Below, piece after piece: positions 22,936-33,621 of a DNA stretch of 64,000 nt. Within the stretch, counting starts at the first letter, position 1. Every line of letters begins with the position of its first letter. The position numbers and the translations under genes were made by a program. Origin of the DNA: Perognathus longimembris pacificus (taxonomy: Eukaryota > Chordata > Mammalia > Rodentia > Heteromyidae); the NCBI RefSeq assembly GCF_023159225.1, contig NC_063172.1, forward strand, positions 61,686,828 through 61,750,827, read 5' to 3'. The notes below the pieces were generated by a model. That model ran no database searches. It was not told the DNA's origin and saw only the letters and a list, made by a program, of their open reading frames with translations.

Positions 22936-23168
22936 TCTTTTTTTTTGCCAATCATGGGGCTTGAACTCAGGGCCCGGGCACTGTCCCTGGCTTCTTTTGC
23001 TCAAGGACAGCACTCTGCCACTTGAGCCACAGCACCACTTCCAGATTTTTGGTGGTTAATCTGAGATACGAGCCTCACTGACTTTTCTGCCTGGGCTGTC
23101 TTTGAGCTGCCGTCCTTAGATCTCAGCCTCCCAAGGATCTAGGATTACAGATGTAAGCACCTAGCTTT
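22936..23168 (-). repeat. Dimeric SINE, B1-like + Geo-like, inserted in another SINE
   Basis: Poly-T, GCCAATCATGGGGCTTGAAC, GCCACTTGAGCCACAGCACC, then antisense B1-like end AGGATTACAGATGTAAGCAC. TTAGCTTTTTT lies on both sides (about 22921 and 23165), consistent with a short target-site duplication. Confidence 0.8.
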
Positions 23169-23316
23169 AGCTTTTTTGTTGTTGTTGTTCAAAGCTCACT
23201 CTCTACCACTGGAGCCAAGCTCCACTTGCTTGGGCTGGCTTTCAACGAACCATGATGCTCCGATCTTAGCTTCCTAAATAGCTAGGGTTATAGGCATTAG
23301 TCACCAGTGTCCAGAT
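23169..23316 (-). repeat. Outer SINE fragment, part 2 (nested)
   Basis: Continues the interrupted SINE: CACTCTCTACCACTGGAGCC, then antisense B1-like GCTTCCTAAATAGCTAGGGT and GGCATTAGTCACCAGTG. More diverged than the insert, as expected for an older host. Confidence 0.65.
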
Positions 23317-23634
23317 TTGCTTTGTTTTCACTTTCCAAAAGGACTATACTTCCTAGTTATAAGAACTTCTACAGCAGAATCTGACTGGTTCTGGAGCAAA
23401 TGGGAGAGTTTATGGCAGAAATCTAAAATATGGGAAATTTGTAAGAATGTTTTGGTTGTATTTTAGTACATAGTGCAAAGAAGCTCCTTTATTTTATTCT
23501 TTCTCCATATGTCTTTCTAAGTAAATATCTGGGATTATTTTTTCTTCTTTCAACTCATGGCCTTCAATGTTCAACCTCCAAACACTGGACAATTGTTGCT
23601 AGTTATATACTTCCTTTCTCTAAACATTTTATTG

Positions 23635-23830
23635 TTTATTGTGTATCAGAAGCTCTGCTAAGCATTTCACATGCATTATTTCATTTATTCCTCATAACTA
23701 GTGTATGACACAGAAACTATTATTATTCCCATTGTATGGAGGATGAAGTTTAGACCTAAAAATATTTAAATCTCTTACCCAAGGTCACATAGTTAGAGCC
23801 ATTGATCTTAAAACCAGGTTACATAAATAA
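23635..23830 (+). repeat. MIR SINE
   Basis: CATTATTTCATTTATTCCTC, then TTATTATTCCCATTGTATGG and CTTACCCAAGGTCACATAGT in MIR order. Well-preserved core. Confidence 0.8.
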
Positions 23831-23957
23831 GACAAAGGCGCTACGTGGTACGTGGCCCCCGGGTAGAGCACAGGAAGACAGAGCTATAAATAAATTAGGA
23901 TGTTAAATGTTATATTGTCTGTGATAATGATCTACATAGGGGAAAGTGAGGAAGCAA

Positions 23958-23984
23958 GACACACACACACACACACACACACAC
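23958..23984. repeat. (CA)n microsatellite
   Basis: About 13 CA units in otherwise unassigned sequence (23831-24257). Confidence 0.95.
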
Positions 23985-24257
23985 CATTTCCCTGGTGGAC
24001 TGTGGGGATAGGTGTTTGTAAAAGTCCTCTAGACAAGGCTAAGCTATGATTCATGAAAATGTGGTTTCCAGCTGAATGAAGGGAACTGAGAGAACAGCAT
24101 CCCTGAAACCGGCCTTTGCCCATAAGAGCAATGCTTGATGGGAACATCACAGACTGTTGCTTTTGGCTGGAACCATCTAAGTCCAGAAGGAGAGGCCGAG
24201 AAAATATGTGTGGCCAAGTCCGTAAGCAGCTGAATTGTGGGGAGTGGACATGACATT

Positions 24258-24461
24258 TTCTCTGGGCACTGTCTCTGAGCTTTTTGCTCACAGCTAGTGC
24301 TCTACCACGTGAGCCACAGCTTCACTTCCAGCACTGTGGTGATTAATGAGAGATAAGAGTCTTATGGTCTTTCCTGCCCTAGCTGGCTTTGAACTGCAAT
24401 CCTCAAATCTCAGCCTCCTGGGTAACTAGGAATACAGGCGTGAGCCACCAGCGCCTGGCTG
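24258..24461 (-). repeat. Dimeric SINE, B1-like + Geo-like
   Basis: CACGTGAGCCACAGCTTCAC, then CAGCCTCCTGGGTAACTAGG and GGCGTGAGCCACCAGCGCCT. The outer end of the right monomer is shortened. Confidence 0.8.
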
Positions 24462-24959
24462 TTTTTAAAGTTTTTACTATGTAAACATGTTCATAACATA
24501 AAACTTAGCATTTTAAGTGCTTAATTAATTATAGTCATGATGTTGTTTGACCATCTTCTCTATCAATTTCCAGAAAGTTTCCTTTTTTATCATCACAAAC
24601 AGCAACTATATACCTGTTAAGCACTAATTCCCCATTCCTCCATTGTCCAGGTGCTGTTGTTAGTCACTGTTCTTTCCGTCTCTATGAATTTCTGTACCTT
24701 GGTGGGATTGAATAATATTTGCCCATTTGTATTTGGCTGGTTTAATTTAGCCTAGTATCTTCAAGTTTCTCCATGTGGCAATATGTTAGAACTGTCTCCT
24801 TTTTGAAGGCTGAATAATATTCTCGTGTATGTACGTGCCATATTTTGCCTACTTATTCTTCCAAATCAATAGACATTTTTTCTCCTTCTATCTTTTGGCT
24901 ACTAGCCAAAAGGATATTTACTAACAAGCAGGGACAAGAGTCCCTGCTTTTAATTCTTT

Positions 24960-25172
24960 TTTTTTTTTTTTTTTTTTTTTTTTGGCCAGTTGTGGGCCTT
25001 GGACTCAGGGCCTGAGCACTGTCCCTGGCTTCTTCCCGCTCAAGGCTAGCACTCTGCCACTTGAGCCACAGCGCCGCTTCTGGCCGTTTTCTGTATATGT
25101 GGTGCTGGGGAATCGAACCTAGGGCCTCGTGTATCCGAGGCAGGCACTCTTGCCACTAGGCTATATCCCCAG
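24960..25172 (-). repeat. ID-Geo type SINE with 18-bp TSD (young type)
   Basis: CCCTGCTTTTAATTCTTT stands at 24942-24959 and 25173-25190, a perfect 18-bp target-site duplication. The tail is a run of over 20 T. The element carries the young-type markers CTTCCCGCTCAAGG, CAGCGCCGCTTCTGG and TCGTGTATCCGAGGCAGGC, shared with 35270-35480 and 60451-60660. Confidence 0.95.
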
Positions 25173-25320
25173 CCCTGCTTTTAATTCTTTATGCCTAGGA
25201 TCACATCATAATTCTATCATTAACTTGTGGGTGGAACTGATACACTGATTTCCCTAGAGGCTGCGTCCTTATGTTCCAACCAGTAGTGCGTAAGGATTCC
25301 AGTTTCTCCACTTTATTTTT

Positions 25321-25556
25321 TAGTGTTTTGAGCTTGAACTCCTGGCCTGGCTGCTATCCCTGAGCATTTTTGCTACTGCTCTACCAGTTGAGCTGCATCT
25401 CTACTTCTGTTTTTTGTTTTGTTTTGTTTTTTGGTAATTAGTTGTGGATAAGAGTCTTATAGACCTCCTTGCCCTGGTTGCCTTTGAACCATGATCCTCA
25501 GATCTCAGCTTCCTCAGTAGTTAGTCTTACAGGGATGAGCCACTGGCAGTTAGCTC
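25321..25556 (-). repeat. Dimeric SINE, B1-like + Geo-like
   Basis: CTTGAACTCCTGGCCTGGCT, CAGTTGAGCTGCATCTCTAC, then the antisense B1 end CTCAGTAGTTAGTCTTACAG. It inserted into the antisense L1. Confidence 0.75.
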
Positions 25557-26019
25557 TCCACATCTTTATCAATACTTTTCTAATCTAGTCATCCCAGTAG
25601 TGGAAGTACTATTTCATGATGATGGTGATTTGTATTTTCCTAATGACTAGTGAAGTTGAACATCTTTTTATATGCTTCTTAGTCATTTATGTGTCTTTTC
25701 TTTTTGATAAATGCCTATTTGAGTACCTACCACCATATTTGGCTTAGGTCTTTTTTGTTGTTGTTATGTTGAATTGTAGGTATAATGAGAACGTTTTATG
25801 AAGAATGTGTCTCAAGCATCAGGGTGATCGGATTTGTATTTTTGAGTTACTACTCTGTCTGTATTTGGAGGGGAGTAGAAGTTCTGTCTTTAGCTCAGGT
25901 AATAGATGATAGGGAATCCCTTGAATCAAAAGCACACGGAGCTGAGACCAACAAGCAGGTGAACTTTCAGTCCTTCATGGTAATGAAAACACAACAAAGT
26001 CACTGTATTTAGTTATTTG

Positions 26020-26105
26020 TTTGCTTTTGGCAGAAGAGGAGTTTGAACTCAGGGTCTTGCATGTGGTAACCTGGCAGTCTTCCACTTGAGTCAGACCATA
26101 GCTTA
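26020..26105 (-). repeat. ID/B2-like tRNA-type SINE fragment
   Basis: GTTTGAACTCAGGGTCTTGC is an antisense B-box region, followed by CTTCCACTTGAGTCAGACC. Single monomer. Confidence 0.5.
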
Positions 26106-26299
26106 CTCCTCTTAGACTACCTTTTGAATCAAGTGAATGGAGGAATTTTTGCCTTATCTTTACCAGGGTAAATTTTATGTTTCAAATTGAAATAGCAATG
26201 ACATGCTTTCTCAACAAGCTACAAAAGTTTTGTAAGGATGAAGGTACATAAAATGAATTCTTTGATGTGAACAACATCATGGAAAAGATTGTAATTATG

Positions 26300-26800
26300 C
26301 CAGTTCTTTTTTAAAAATTAATTTTAATGTCAAGGTGATGTGCAGAGGGACTGCAGCTACACAAGAAATGAGTACATTTCTTTTTGGACAATGTTACCCT
26401 CTCCCTCATTTTCTCCCCCTTCCAGGCTTCCCCCCAAATCTACCTGCTGACCCCTTTATTCCCTAAGTTGTAAAGTTTATTTCCCACATAGTGACTAGTG
26501 AGTATCACTGTTGTATTGGTTCACCATTTTCCCACCATTTCTGTGATTCTCCTTCCCATCCCCAAATCTTATATACAAGTATACCAAAATCAAAAAACAA
26601 TGACAACAGGGAATAAATCAAAAGAGAGAAAAAAAAGAAATAACTGCAAATACTACAATAAACCAAACCTCTTGTTTCTAGGTTCCTGGAGTTCATTTCA
26701 ATAAGCATCATTTTATATGATCATATGCAAATAGCTGCTGAGCCATTGTGATCCACTAGGAACATCCTGCTTTGTTCTCAGTGTGCAAATGCTTAGTACT
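26300..26800 (-). mobile_element. L1-related 3' UTR-like repeat, antisense
   Basis: Its low-coordinate half (TCAAGGTGATGTGCAGAGGG onward) aligns with the element at 31182-31558. It extends further through TCCTGGAGTTCATTTCAATA and GCTGAGCCATTGTGATCCAC, which resemble L1 3' region sequence. A T-rich edge at 26308-26330 marks the tail side. Confidence 0.6.
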
Positions 26801-27204
26801 GTCCCCGTCTAGTCTTAGTATGATGTGAACGGGGCTGGTACGTGGTGTGGACAACTCTGTGGTCAGGTACACTGTCTCCCCCAAGGCTGAGCACCCAGGA
26901 TGCTGCATGCATGTACTCAATGGCTACGCCGGGGCCTCCAGTGTGTTCAGAGATTGTACTAGTTCTCCAAAAACTCGATTTCAGTTCCTGTGTCTTTTAC
27001 CCACTGTGGACCACACACCTGGAAAGCCACTGCGAAAAGTGAGGTCATCCTGTGCTTTCTGGTGACTTCACACTCTCTATGGCAATTTCCCTAATGAGTG
27101 CCGGGCCTCCACCTGGATAGCAAGGTGCCCTTCCTCCAGTCACACCGAGCCCTACCCAGGCCCCGCCCTGTCCCTTCCCTGGTCCCTCTGAGAGCTCTCT
27201 GTAG

Positions 27205-27422
27205 TAGGGTGCTGCTGCTTCATGCCTGTAATCCTAATTATTCAGGAGGCTGAGATCTGAAGATGGTGTTTTTCAAAGCTAGCCCATGCAGAAAAGTCTG
27301 TGACACTTTTTATCTCCAAATCACCAGCAACATGCCAGAAGTGGGGTGACCCCCATGCTAAAGCAGCAGTCTTGAGTGGACAAGGCTAAGTGAGAGCATG
27401 AGGTCCTGAGTTCAACTGTCAG
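27205..27422 (+). repeat. Dimeric SINE, B1-like + Geo-like
   Basis: TGCCTGTAATCCTAATTATT, AGGCTGAGATCTGAAGATGG, then the right monomer ending TCCTGAGTTCAACTGTCAGC. The tail is the adjoining (CT)n(CA)n array. Confidence 0.8.
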
Positions 27423-27450
27423 CTCTCTCTCTCTCTCTCACACACACACT

Positions 27451-27496
<46 letters not shown>

Positions 27497-27510
27497 ACCA
27501 CCACCTGCCA
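27423..27510. repeat. (CT)n(CA)n(CCA)n compound microsatellite
   Basis: Short CT run, then an interrupted CA run of about 35 units, then CCA units to about 27510. It sits at the 3' tail of the preceding SINE. Confidence 0.95.
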
Positions 27511-29054
27511 CCACCACAAAACACCTTCATTGTGCTGTTGCTTCCTTTACCTGCTGTGAAGCCATCACCTAGCTGGGTTTTCCCAGCAGTCCACTTCCTG
27601 TCTGGCATTTCCCTTTTCCTTCTCTCCCTTTTCACAATTCCCAGAAATTACCAGGATGTGTTTCCAGGCCACATTCAATGCTTACTTTCTCTTCCCTCTT
27701 CCTCCCTCCCTTCTTCCTTTCGTGTGGAAAGTTCCTCATTTGCTGTGACTTGCTTGTTGGCGCAGTTGACATTTGCTGGATCTTTCTCGGTGACCTTTGC
27801 CTCTGTAGGTCCGACAGGCCTTCACTCACTCCTCCTCTCCCTGGGACTTTCTCCCAGCACGCAGGCAGCTCCTTTGTAACCTCTTCTGGGGTTTTCCCTT
27901 GGCTTTGCGCTCACTCTCCAGTCATGCCGCTTTCTGTGCCTAACTTGTGTCCCTTGCTTGCGTGGCACACGCATCCTGCAGTGTTGCTCCTAGTGTAGAT
28001 GAGTGTTCCATCGCTGCTCAGGCTTGCTTCCAGAGCCATGGCATTCTTCTACGGAAGTTCAAACACTGCTTTGTCTAGCGTTTTCCTTTCTTGTGCTGTA
28101 CTGTCCACCACCGGAAGACAAACAACATGTTAATGATTGTTCTCAACAAAGCAGCACATTGTCCCCAGGCTTTCAGAACTTCCTGTTGTTTCCTTGTCTT
28201 CCACTCCCCTCCTTGTTGATGGAAGAACAGGTGCCTCAGATTTAAAGGCCTTGCCGAGAGTTCCCAACAGACAGCATCCTCTTGCTGTGGCTGGGACTTG
28301 TGAAGTGGTTTTCCAGGCTCTTCTCTATGGCAGCTTCAAACTCGCCTGCCCCTGCCAGGCCCACAGAACCACGCTCCTCCTACAAGCTCCTCCTTCCTCC
28401 AACCAGATTACAAATGGTCACAAACTCAAGGGGTCTAAGCAACATAATCGACTCCCTTGCTGGCCTGGAAGCCAGAAAGCTGTAAGTTCTGATACTGAGC
28501 TACCTTCAAAGTGCCCTTTCCTTTTCTAGCTCCCAGAAGTGCTTGCATTCATTGACATATGGCCCTGTCCTCCCTCCAACCTCATCTTTCCCTGGTTACA
28601 TCTGTCACTTCATCTTCTGTGGTCAAGGCTTGCGATTCCAACCTCTGCAAAGAACATGGACAACAGGTAACTTTTAGGGGCCACCTAGATGATCCAGGGT
28701 ACTCTCATCTTAACATATTTTAATTGTGAACACACAGTTCTTTTGGGGAATATATGGTAGTGTGCACAGGCTCTGTGGACCAGGGGACATTTGAAAGACC
28801 ATTCTATTATATATTAGCATACCATGCTATATGATGCCAAATATCATCTAATCTTTGCCCACTCGATTGCTTGTCTTTGTGGTACTTCTTGAGTCTTATT
28901 CTGGCAACAGAATAAGACATTTTCTTTTGAGTATATACATACAGGGACAGTACTGAGCTTAATAATAGTTCAACTTGTGATATTAAAAAAATTATGGTGG
29001 TGCCAAAGTGATATTGAGTAGAATTTTTACTTCTAATTGGACTTTTTCCTGAGC
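27511..29054. other. Unassigned sequence, no gene seen
   Basis: Pyrimidine-rich at 27540-27730. Frames of up to 130 codons (28137-28529) lack any domain and overlap others. A weak resemblance to old LTR-type repeats near 28420-28480 is not enough to call. Confidence 0.45.
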
Positions 29055-29055
29055 T

Positions 29056-29098
<43 letters not shown>
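29055..29098. repeat. (TA)n microsatellite
   Basis: About 20 TA units. It gives an alternating Tyr/Ile artefact frame on the minus strand. Confidence 0.95.
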
Positions 29099-29102
<4 letters not shown>

Positions 29103-29635
29103 TATTGTCTTTCAATGCTGGCCAGAGGCAACAGCCTTAGCTCACAAAGGTTAACACTGGATATTCTACTGTGCTGCTGAGCTGATGGGTGATAGGTTAA
29201 CTGTGGTCCATGAATTTTCAACTTATGATGGTTTATCAGGATGTAAACTCATCTGAATGGTGCATCTGAAAACATATTGATTTTGAAAGTTAGCCTCCAA
29301 AGTATATTGGTATATCATTAAAATAAAACCAGTCTAGAAGATGTGATGTCTACGTTATTCTATCTTCTTTCTACTTGATAGAAGTGAACCGTGTGAGGAC
29401 AGGTAAGTGTGTCCCAGGAGGTACCTGAGTTTTAGGAAGACGTTGGGCTATCTAGCTCAGATGATAGTAACTCATGCCACCAGTTTCTAGTGTCCTAAGA
29501 CCCAAAGCCCAGAGTGCTTGCTGCCTCTCACCCTATGATCCACTTACTGCCCACCCCAGTAGTCGCCTTCTACATCCCTGGCTGGCCTTCTTGTTCCCTC
29601 AGTTCTACCTACTATATTCTACCTGTGGGAGAGAT
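29099..29635. other. Unassigned sequence, no gene seen
   Basis: No recognised feature. Confidence 0.45.
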
Positions 29636-30010
29636 TTTGTTGAGCAGCTTCCTATTCCTGTAACAAATACCTGGGATAATCAATTTATATCAGGGGAAGG
29701 TTCGTTTGGGCACACATTAGAGGTTTCAGTCCAGGATTGGTTTACCTGTGGCTGTAGTCCAGTAGCGAGGCCGCACGTTGTGGTGGGAGCATGGGGCAGG
29801 TAGATCCATGCGCTTTACAGCAAGGAAGTGGAAGAGTGGAACAGAAAGGGGCTGGTGTCTTCCTGTTCCCTTTGAGGGCAGACCACCAGGGACCCCAAGA
29901 CTTCCCACTAGGTAGGCTCCGCCTCTTAAAGGTTCCATTCCCCGCCCAGTTGTGCCACGCTGAGAACTGAGCCTTTAACAAGCCCGTCTCCAATGGACAT
30001 TTCGTCCAAA
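29636..30010 (+). repeat. Ancient interspersed repeat (same family as 5395-5700)
   Basis: TAACAAATACCTGGGATAAT, GAGGTTTCAGTCCAGGATTG, CTTCCCACTAGGTAGGCTCC, GCCTTTAACAAGCCCG. This is the order of an old medium-reiterated mammalian repeat. The family name is uncertain. Confidence 0.55.
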
Positions 30011-30275
30011 CTGGAGCAGAGCTATTTCCATTCAGCTTTGCTTTCCCCCCACGTCTCTGGTTTCTCATTGACAATCCTATCCACGCTTGCAGTTTCTGCT
30101 CTTACCCCGCAGAGGTAAATTCCAGACCCACATTTCTAATGTAAAATACTAAAAGTAAAAATGTTCCTTTGACCATTTCCTACATCTCTCTGCTTTTTTT
30201 TTTTTTTTTTTTTTTTGGCTTAAGCTAGTTCCTGGTCGTTCTAATTTGTGGTTGTTTTATACTACAATTTATTTA

Positions 30276-30492
30276 TTTTTTGCTGGTCCTGGGTCTTGAA
30301 CTCAGGGCCTGGGCACTGTCCCTGAGCCTCTCTGTGCTCAAGGCTAGTGCTCTACCATTTTGAACTACCATGCCTCTTCTTGTTTTTTAGTGATTAACTG
30401 GAGATAAGTCTTAAGAGATTTTCCTGCCCAGGCTAGTTTCAAACCACTACCTTCAGGTCTCAGTCTCCAGAGTAGCTAGGATTACAGGTGAT
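30276..30492 (-). repeat. Dimeric SINE, B1-like + Geo-like
   Basis: GCTGGTCCTGGGTCTTGAAC, GCTCAAGGCTAGTGCTCTAC, then the antisense B1 end CAGAGTAGCTAGGATTACAG. A separate poly-T run lies at 30191-30217. Confidence 0.85.
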
Positions 30493-30618
30493 ACAATAAT
30501 GCTCTTACCATAAACATATATCCAAAAAAAACTTTACAAAAAAAAAACAACCAACTTTACATAATGTAGTTGGATTATCTAATTTACATAAGAGGAGATA
30601 TAAGCCAGAAAAAGATAC

Positions 30619-31144
30619 TGTTGTATTCCAGTCACCAAGGTGAGGCTCTAACCCACAGTGGGACTCTAGCCCAGGGCCAGATCGAAGGTGTTTTATCCCC
30701 AATTCAAAGGAGACACCAAGACGCTCCGTCAGGCTAGGATTTTATAATCCGCGGTGTCTGCTCTCCACCATTCAGGGAGCCAAGTGCAGCCCTGGGCTTC
30801 AGTAGGCCTGGGTTTTAAAGGCGAAAACCACACGCTGGTAGGTGGGCGAGCAAGTTAGGCAAAGCAAGCAAGCAAGCAGACACACAGAAGCAGAATTGGT
30901 TAATGATTACAGATGGTTACAATTCCGGTCAACAAGGCACTATTGACCAGAACACATCCCAGGTTTTCCTTTTTGTATCTAAGACCAGACCCCATTTCAG
31001 GTTTTTGCACTCTTCTGAGTTTCACTCCTATTTACCGAATTCTAGTGACTTGGTATTTAATTCCCTAATTTAAGTCTCTCTGGAATTTCCCCATCCCCAA
31101 TGGGGCCTTTGGAGGGGAGTCATCAGAGTCTGGATATCACAACA
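30619..31144 (-). mobile_element. Solo LTR, inverted relative to 22172-22615
   Basis: On the minus strand it starts TGTTGTGATATCCAGACTCT and ends GAATACAACA, with TG...CA termini. It carries a TATAAAA-containing segment shared with the other copy and a GCTTGCTTGCTTGCTT stretch. It is longer at the 5' end than the copy at 22172. No flanking duplication is obvious and no internal region is attached. Confidence 0.82.
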
Positions 31145-31181
31145 CATTTACATCTGTGACAAATTATGCTAACAAAAATTT

Positions 31182-31558
31182 TATTTTATTTTTTTCTTCT
31201 TTATTGTCAAAGTGAAGTGCAGAGGGGTTACAGTTTCATATGTAAGGCAAGTGCATTTCTTATCTAACTTGTTACCTCCTCCCTTATTTTTCTCCCTGCC
31301 TCCCCCTCCCCGTTTTTCTCTCCCCCCTTGAGTTGTACAGTTGGTTTACACCAGTTGGTTTTATAAGTATCACTATTGCAATGGTTTGTCTTTTTATCCT
31401 TTGTCTCTTGATTTTGGTTCCCTTTCCCTTCCCTAGTTCCAATACATGTCTATACAGTATCCAGGGTACTAAGATCAGCTACAGTGATAGCACGGGTAAA
31501 ACCATGGGAGGGAATACAAGAGAAAAGAAAAAGGGTATGGTTTTATATGGCATGTATA
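31182..31558 (-). mobile_element. Truncated L1-type insertion with 13-bp TSD
   Basis: CTAACAAAAATTT occurs at 31169-31181 and 31559-31571, a perfect 13-bp target-site duplication. A T-rich run at 31182-31200 is the antisense tail. The body matches the 26300 element, so this is a 5'-truncated retroposed copy, about 375 bp long. Confidence 0.8.
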
Positions 31559-31733
31559 CTAACAAAAATTTGATTTAGAGTATTAAAGTTTTAATACAGC
31601 TTTAAGTACAATCAGTGCTCTCAGTTTTTTGTTTCACATTTACAATACCAAAACAGATTTGTTAAGGCTGCTCCTACAATAAACTAAATTATACTTCTTA
31701 GTTCCTACTTTCACGTAAAATAAATAAAATAGA

Positions 31734-31972
31734 GCTTGGAACCAGTGGCTCAGGAACCTGTAATCCTAGCTAGTCATGCGTGGCTAAGATCTACAGGATC
31801 ATAGCTCAAAGCCAGCCTGGACAGGCAAGTCTGTGAGATTCCATCTCCAACATAACTGGAAGAATGCCAGATTGGAGGTGTGAGGCTAAAGTGGTAGAGG
31901 ACCTGCCTTGAATAAATGAGTCAAATGAAAGTGTAAGGCCCCAAGTTCAAACCCTGGTGCTGGCCAAAAAAA
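31734..31972 (+). repeat. Dimeric SINE, B1-like + Geo-like
   Basis: CCAGTGGCTCAGGAACCTGT, TGTAATCCTAGCTAGTCATG, AAGTTCAAACCCTGGTGCTG. Diverged but complete. Confidence 0.8.
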
Positions 31973-32289
31973 TTTTTTTAATGAAATAAAATAACAGTGT
32001 ATATTACAGAAGTATATATTTGTTACTGAACAAATCGTTTTCTAAATAGAATTGCCTCTTTCATGTCTTTAGATTAACACCCTCAAGTCTCTGGGGAAAT
32101 CCAGCTCTGTGAAATAGGATAATAAATTCCGAGTGGAATGGTAGACTTCCCCCCACTTAAGTCTGTACTTTGCTTGGCATTTGTGTATTATGTATTCATA
32201 ATAGTTTATTACAACTCCTCGGAGTTGAGTTCTTTTGGCCTGGTTTCAATAATACTATATTTGTGATAAGCAATCTGTGTTGGGTTTCA

Positions 32290-32545
32290 TCTTTTTTTTT
32301 TTTTTAGTAACTTTTTGCCAGTCTTTGGGCTTAAACTCAGGGCCTGGATGCTGTCTCTGAATGTTTTTGCTCAAGGCTAGTGCTCTGCCACTTGAGTCAG
32401 AACTCCACTTCCAGCTTTTTGGTAGTTAATTAGAGATAAGTGTTATGAACTTTTCCTACCCTGACTGACTTCGGACGTCAATCCTCAGATCTCAGCCTCC
32501 CGAGTAGCCACTCTGGCTTATAGGTATGAGCCATTGCTGGCCAGT
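32290..32545 (-). repeat. Dimeric SINE, B1-like + Geo-like
   Basis: Poly-T, GCCAGTCTTTGGGCTTAAAC, GCCACTTGAGTCAGAACTCC, CAGCCTCCCGAGTAGCCACT, ending TATGAGCCATTGCTGGCCAG. Confidence 0.85.
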
Positions 32546-33371
32546 GGGTTTCATTTCTAAAGGAAAAATTTCTTACTGTAACCCTTGTATGTTTCAGTTT
32601 ACTTTCTATTTTTCTTTCTTTTGTGCTGGTCTTGGGGATCCTGCTCTCCTGGGGCTACTTCCTCATGGCTGGTACTGTTCTACTAAAATGATTATAAAGT
32701 TCAGACAGAATCATCTGTCTTTGTAAAGAGTGCATGTTGTTAAAATTATATATGTAGAAATTGCTGTATTTAGTCATGTAAAATGTGAAGACATTTAGGT
32801 CCATGTAAATCATTGGCTGTCAGAGTTCCTTTCATTGGATTTTTTTTTCTACTAGCTCCTAACTTTATGACTATATTTTATGCACTGTTTATTTAAACAC
32901 TGTTGTCATGAAGATGTATTTGTAAAGAGTCATTAAATCCACCATTGAGACTTGCTCTTCAGAAGTGGGTGGTAATCCTTTACAGAATCTGCTAGCATAC
33001 CTGCTCTTTCCTTGTGTCTGCCCCACCCTTCTTCTGTGTTTGTGAGCTGCTGTACATGGTTGGGTGTTCCTAAGGAGATATATATTATCTAGTACTAGTC
33101 TACCTTTTATGAACTAGTAGTGGAGTATAGGACTTGACATAAAAATAAAACTAAAACCAAATAAACACATTATTTTTCTCTTTCTCATCAGAAGGTGAGA
33201 ACTGGGAGGCACAAAAGTCTACCTACAGCCTTTTGTAGTAATGGTAGAATCTCTGGTCTGACTTTGATCTGGGTTTACACCTGGACTCCTCTGCTTATTG
33301 ATGTCAAATTATTTTCAAGTTACTGAGCTTGTTTTGTCTCAACTTTTCATTTTAAAATGATAGTGGTGGTA
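32546..33371. other. Unassigned sequence, no gene seen
   Basis: AT-rich. No recognised repeat or exon. Confidence 0.45.
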
Positions 33372-33621
33372 GAGCTGGACACCAGTGGCCCATGCCTGTA
33401 ATCCTAGCTACTCGGGAGGCTGAGATCCTAGGATCATGGTTTGAAGCCAGCCCCAGCAAGAAAGTCCATGAAACTCTTATCTCCAGTTAACCAGCAGAAA
33501 ACTGGAAGTAGTACTGTGGCTCAAGCGGTAGAGCCCTAGCTTTGCTCAAAAAGAGAACGGTGCTCAAGGACAGTGCTCAGGCCCCGAGTTCAAGCCCCAG
33601 GGCTGACCCCCACAAAAAAAA
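33372..33621 (+). repeat. Dimeric SINE, B1-like + Geo-like, probable TSD
   Basis: GCTGGACACCAGTGGCCCAT, TGTAATCCTAGCTACTCGGG, CTGTGGCTCAAGCGGTAGAG, GAGTTCAAGCCCCAGGGCTG, A-rich tail. GATAGTGGTGG before it and GATGGTGGTGG after it are a likely imperfect target-site duplication. Confidence 0.88.

Larger units (their letters stand above)
24462..25720 (-). mobile_element. Old L1 3' region, antisense, split by two SINEs
   Basis: Segments 24462-24959, 25191-25320 and 25557-25720 together follow the antisense L1 3' order: GTTTCTCCATGTGGCAATAT, GGCTGAATAATATTCTCGTG, GTGGAAGTACTATTTCATGA, GTGATTTGTATTTTCCTAAT. Two SINEs sit inside. Diverged, with no open frame. Confidence 0.65.
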
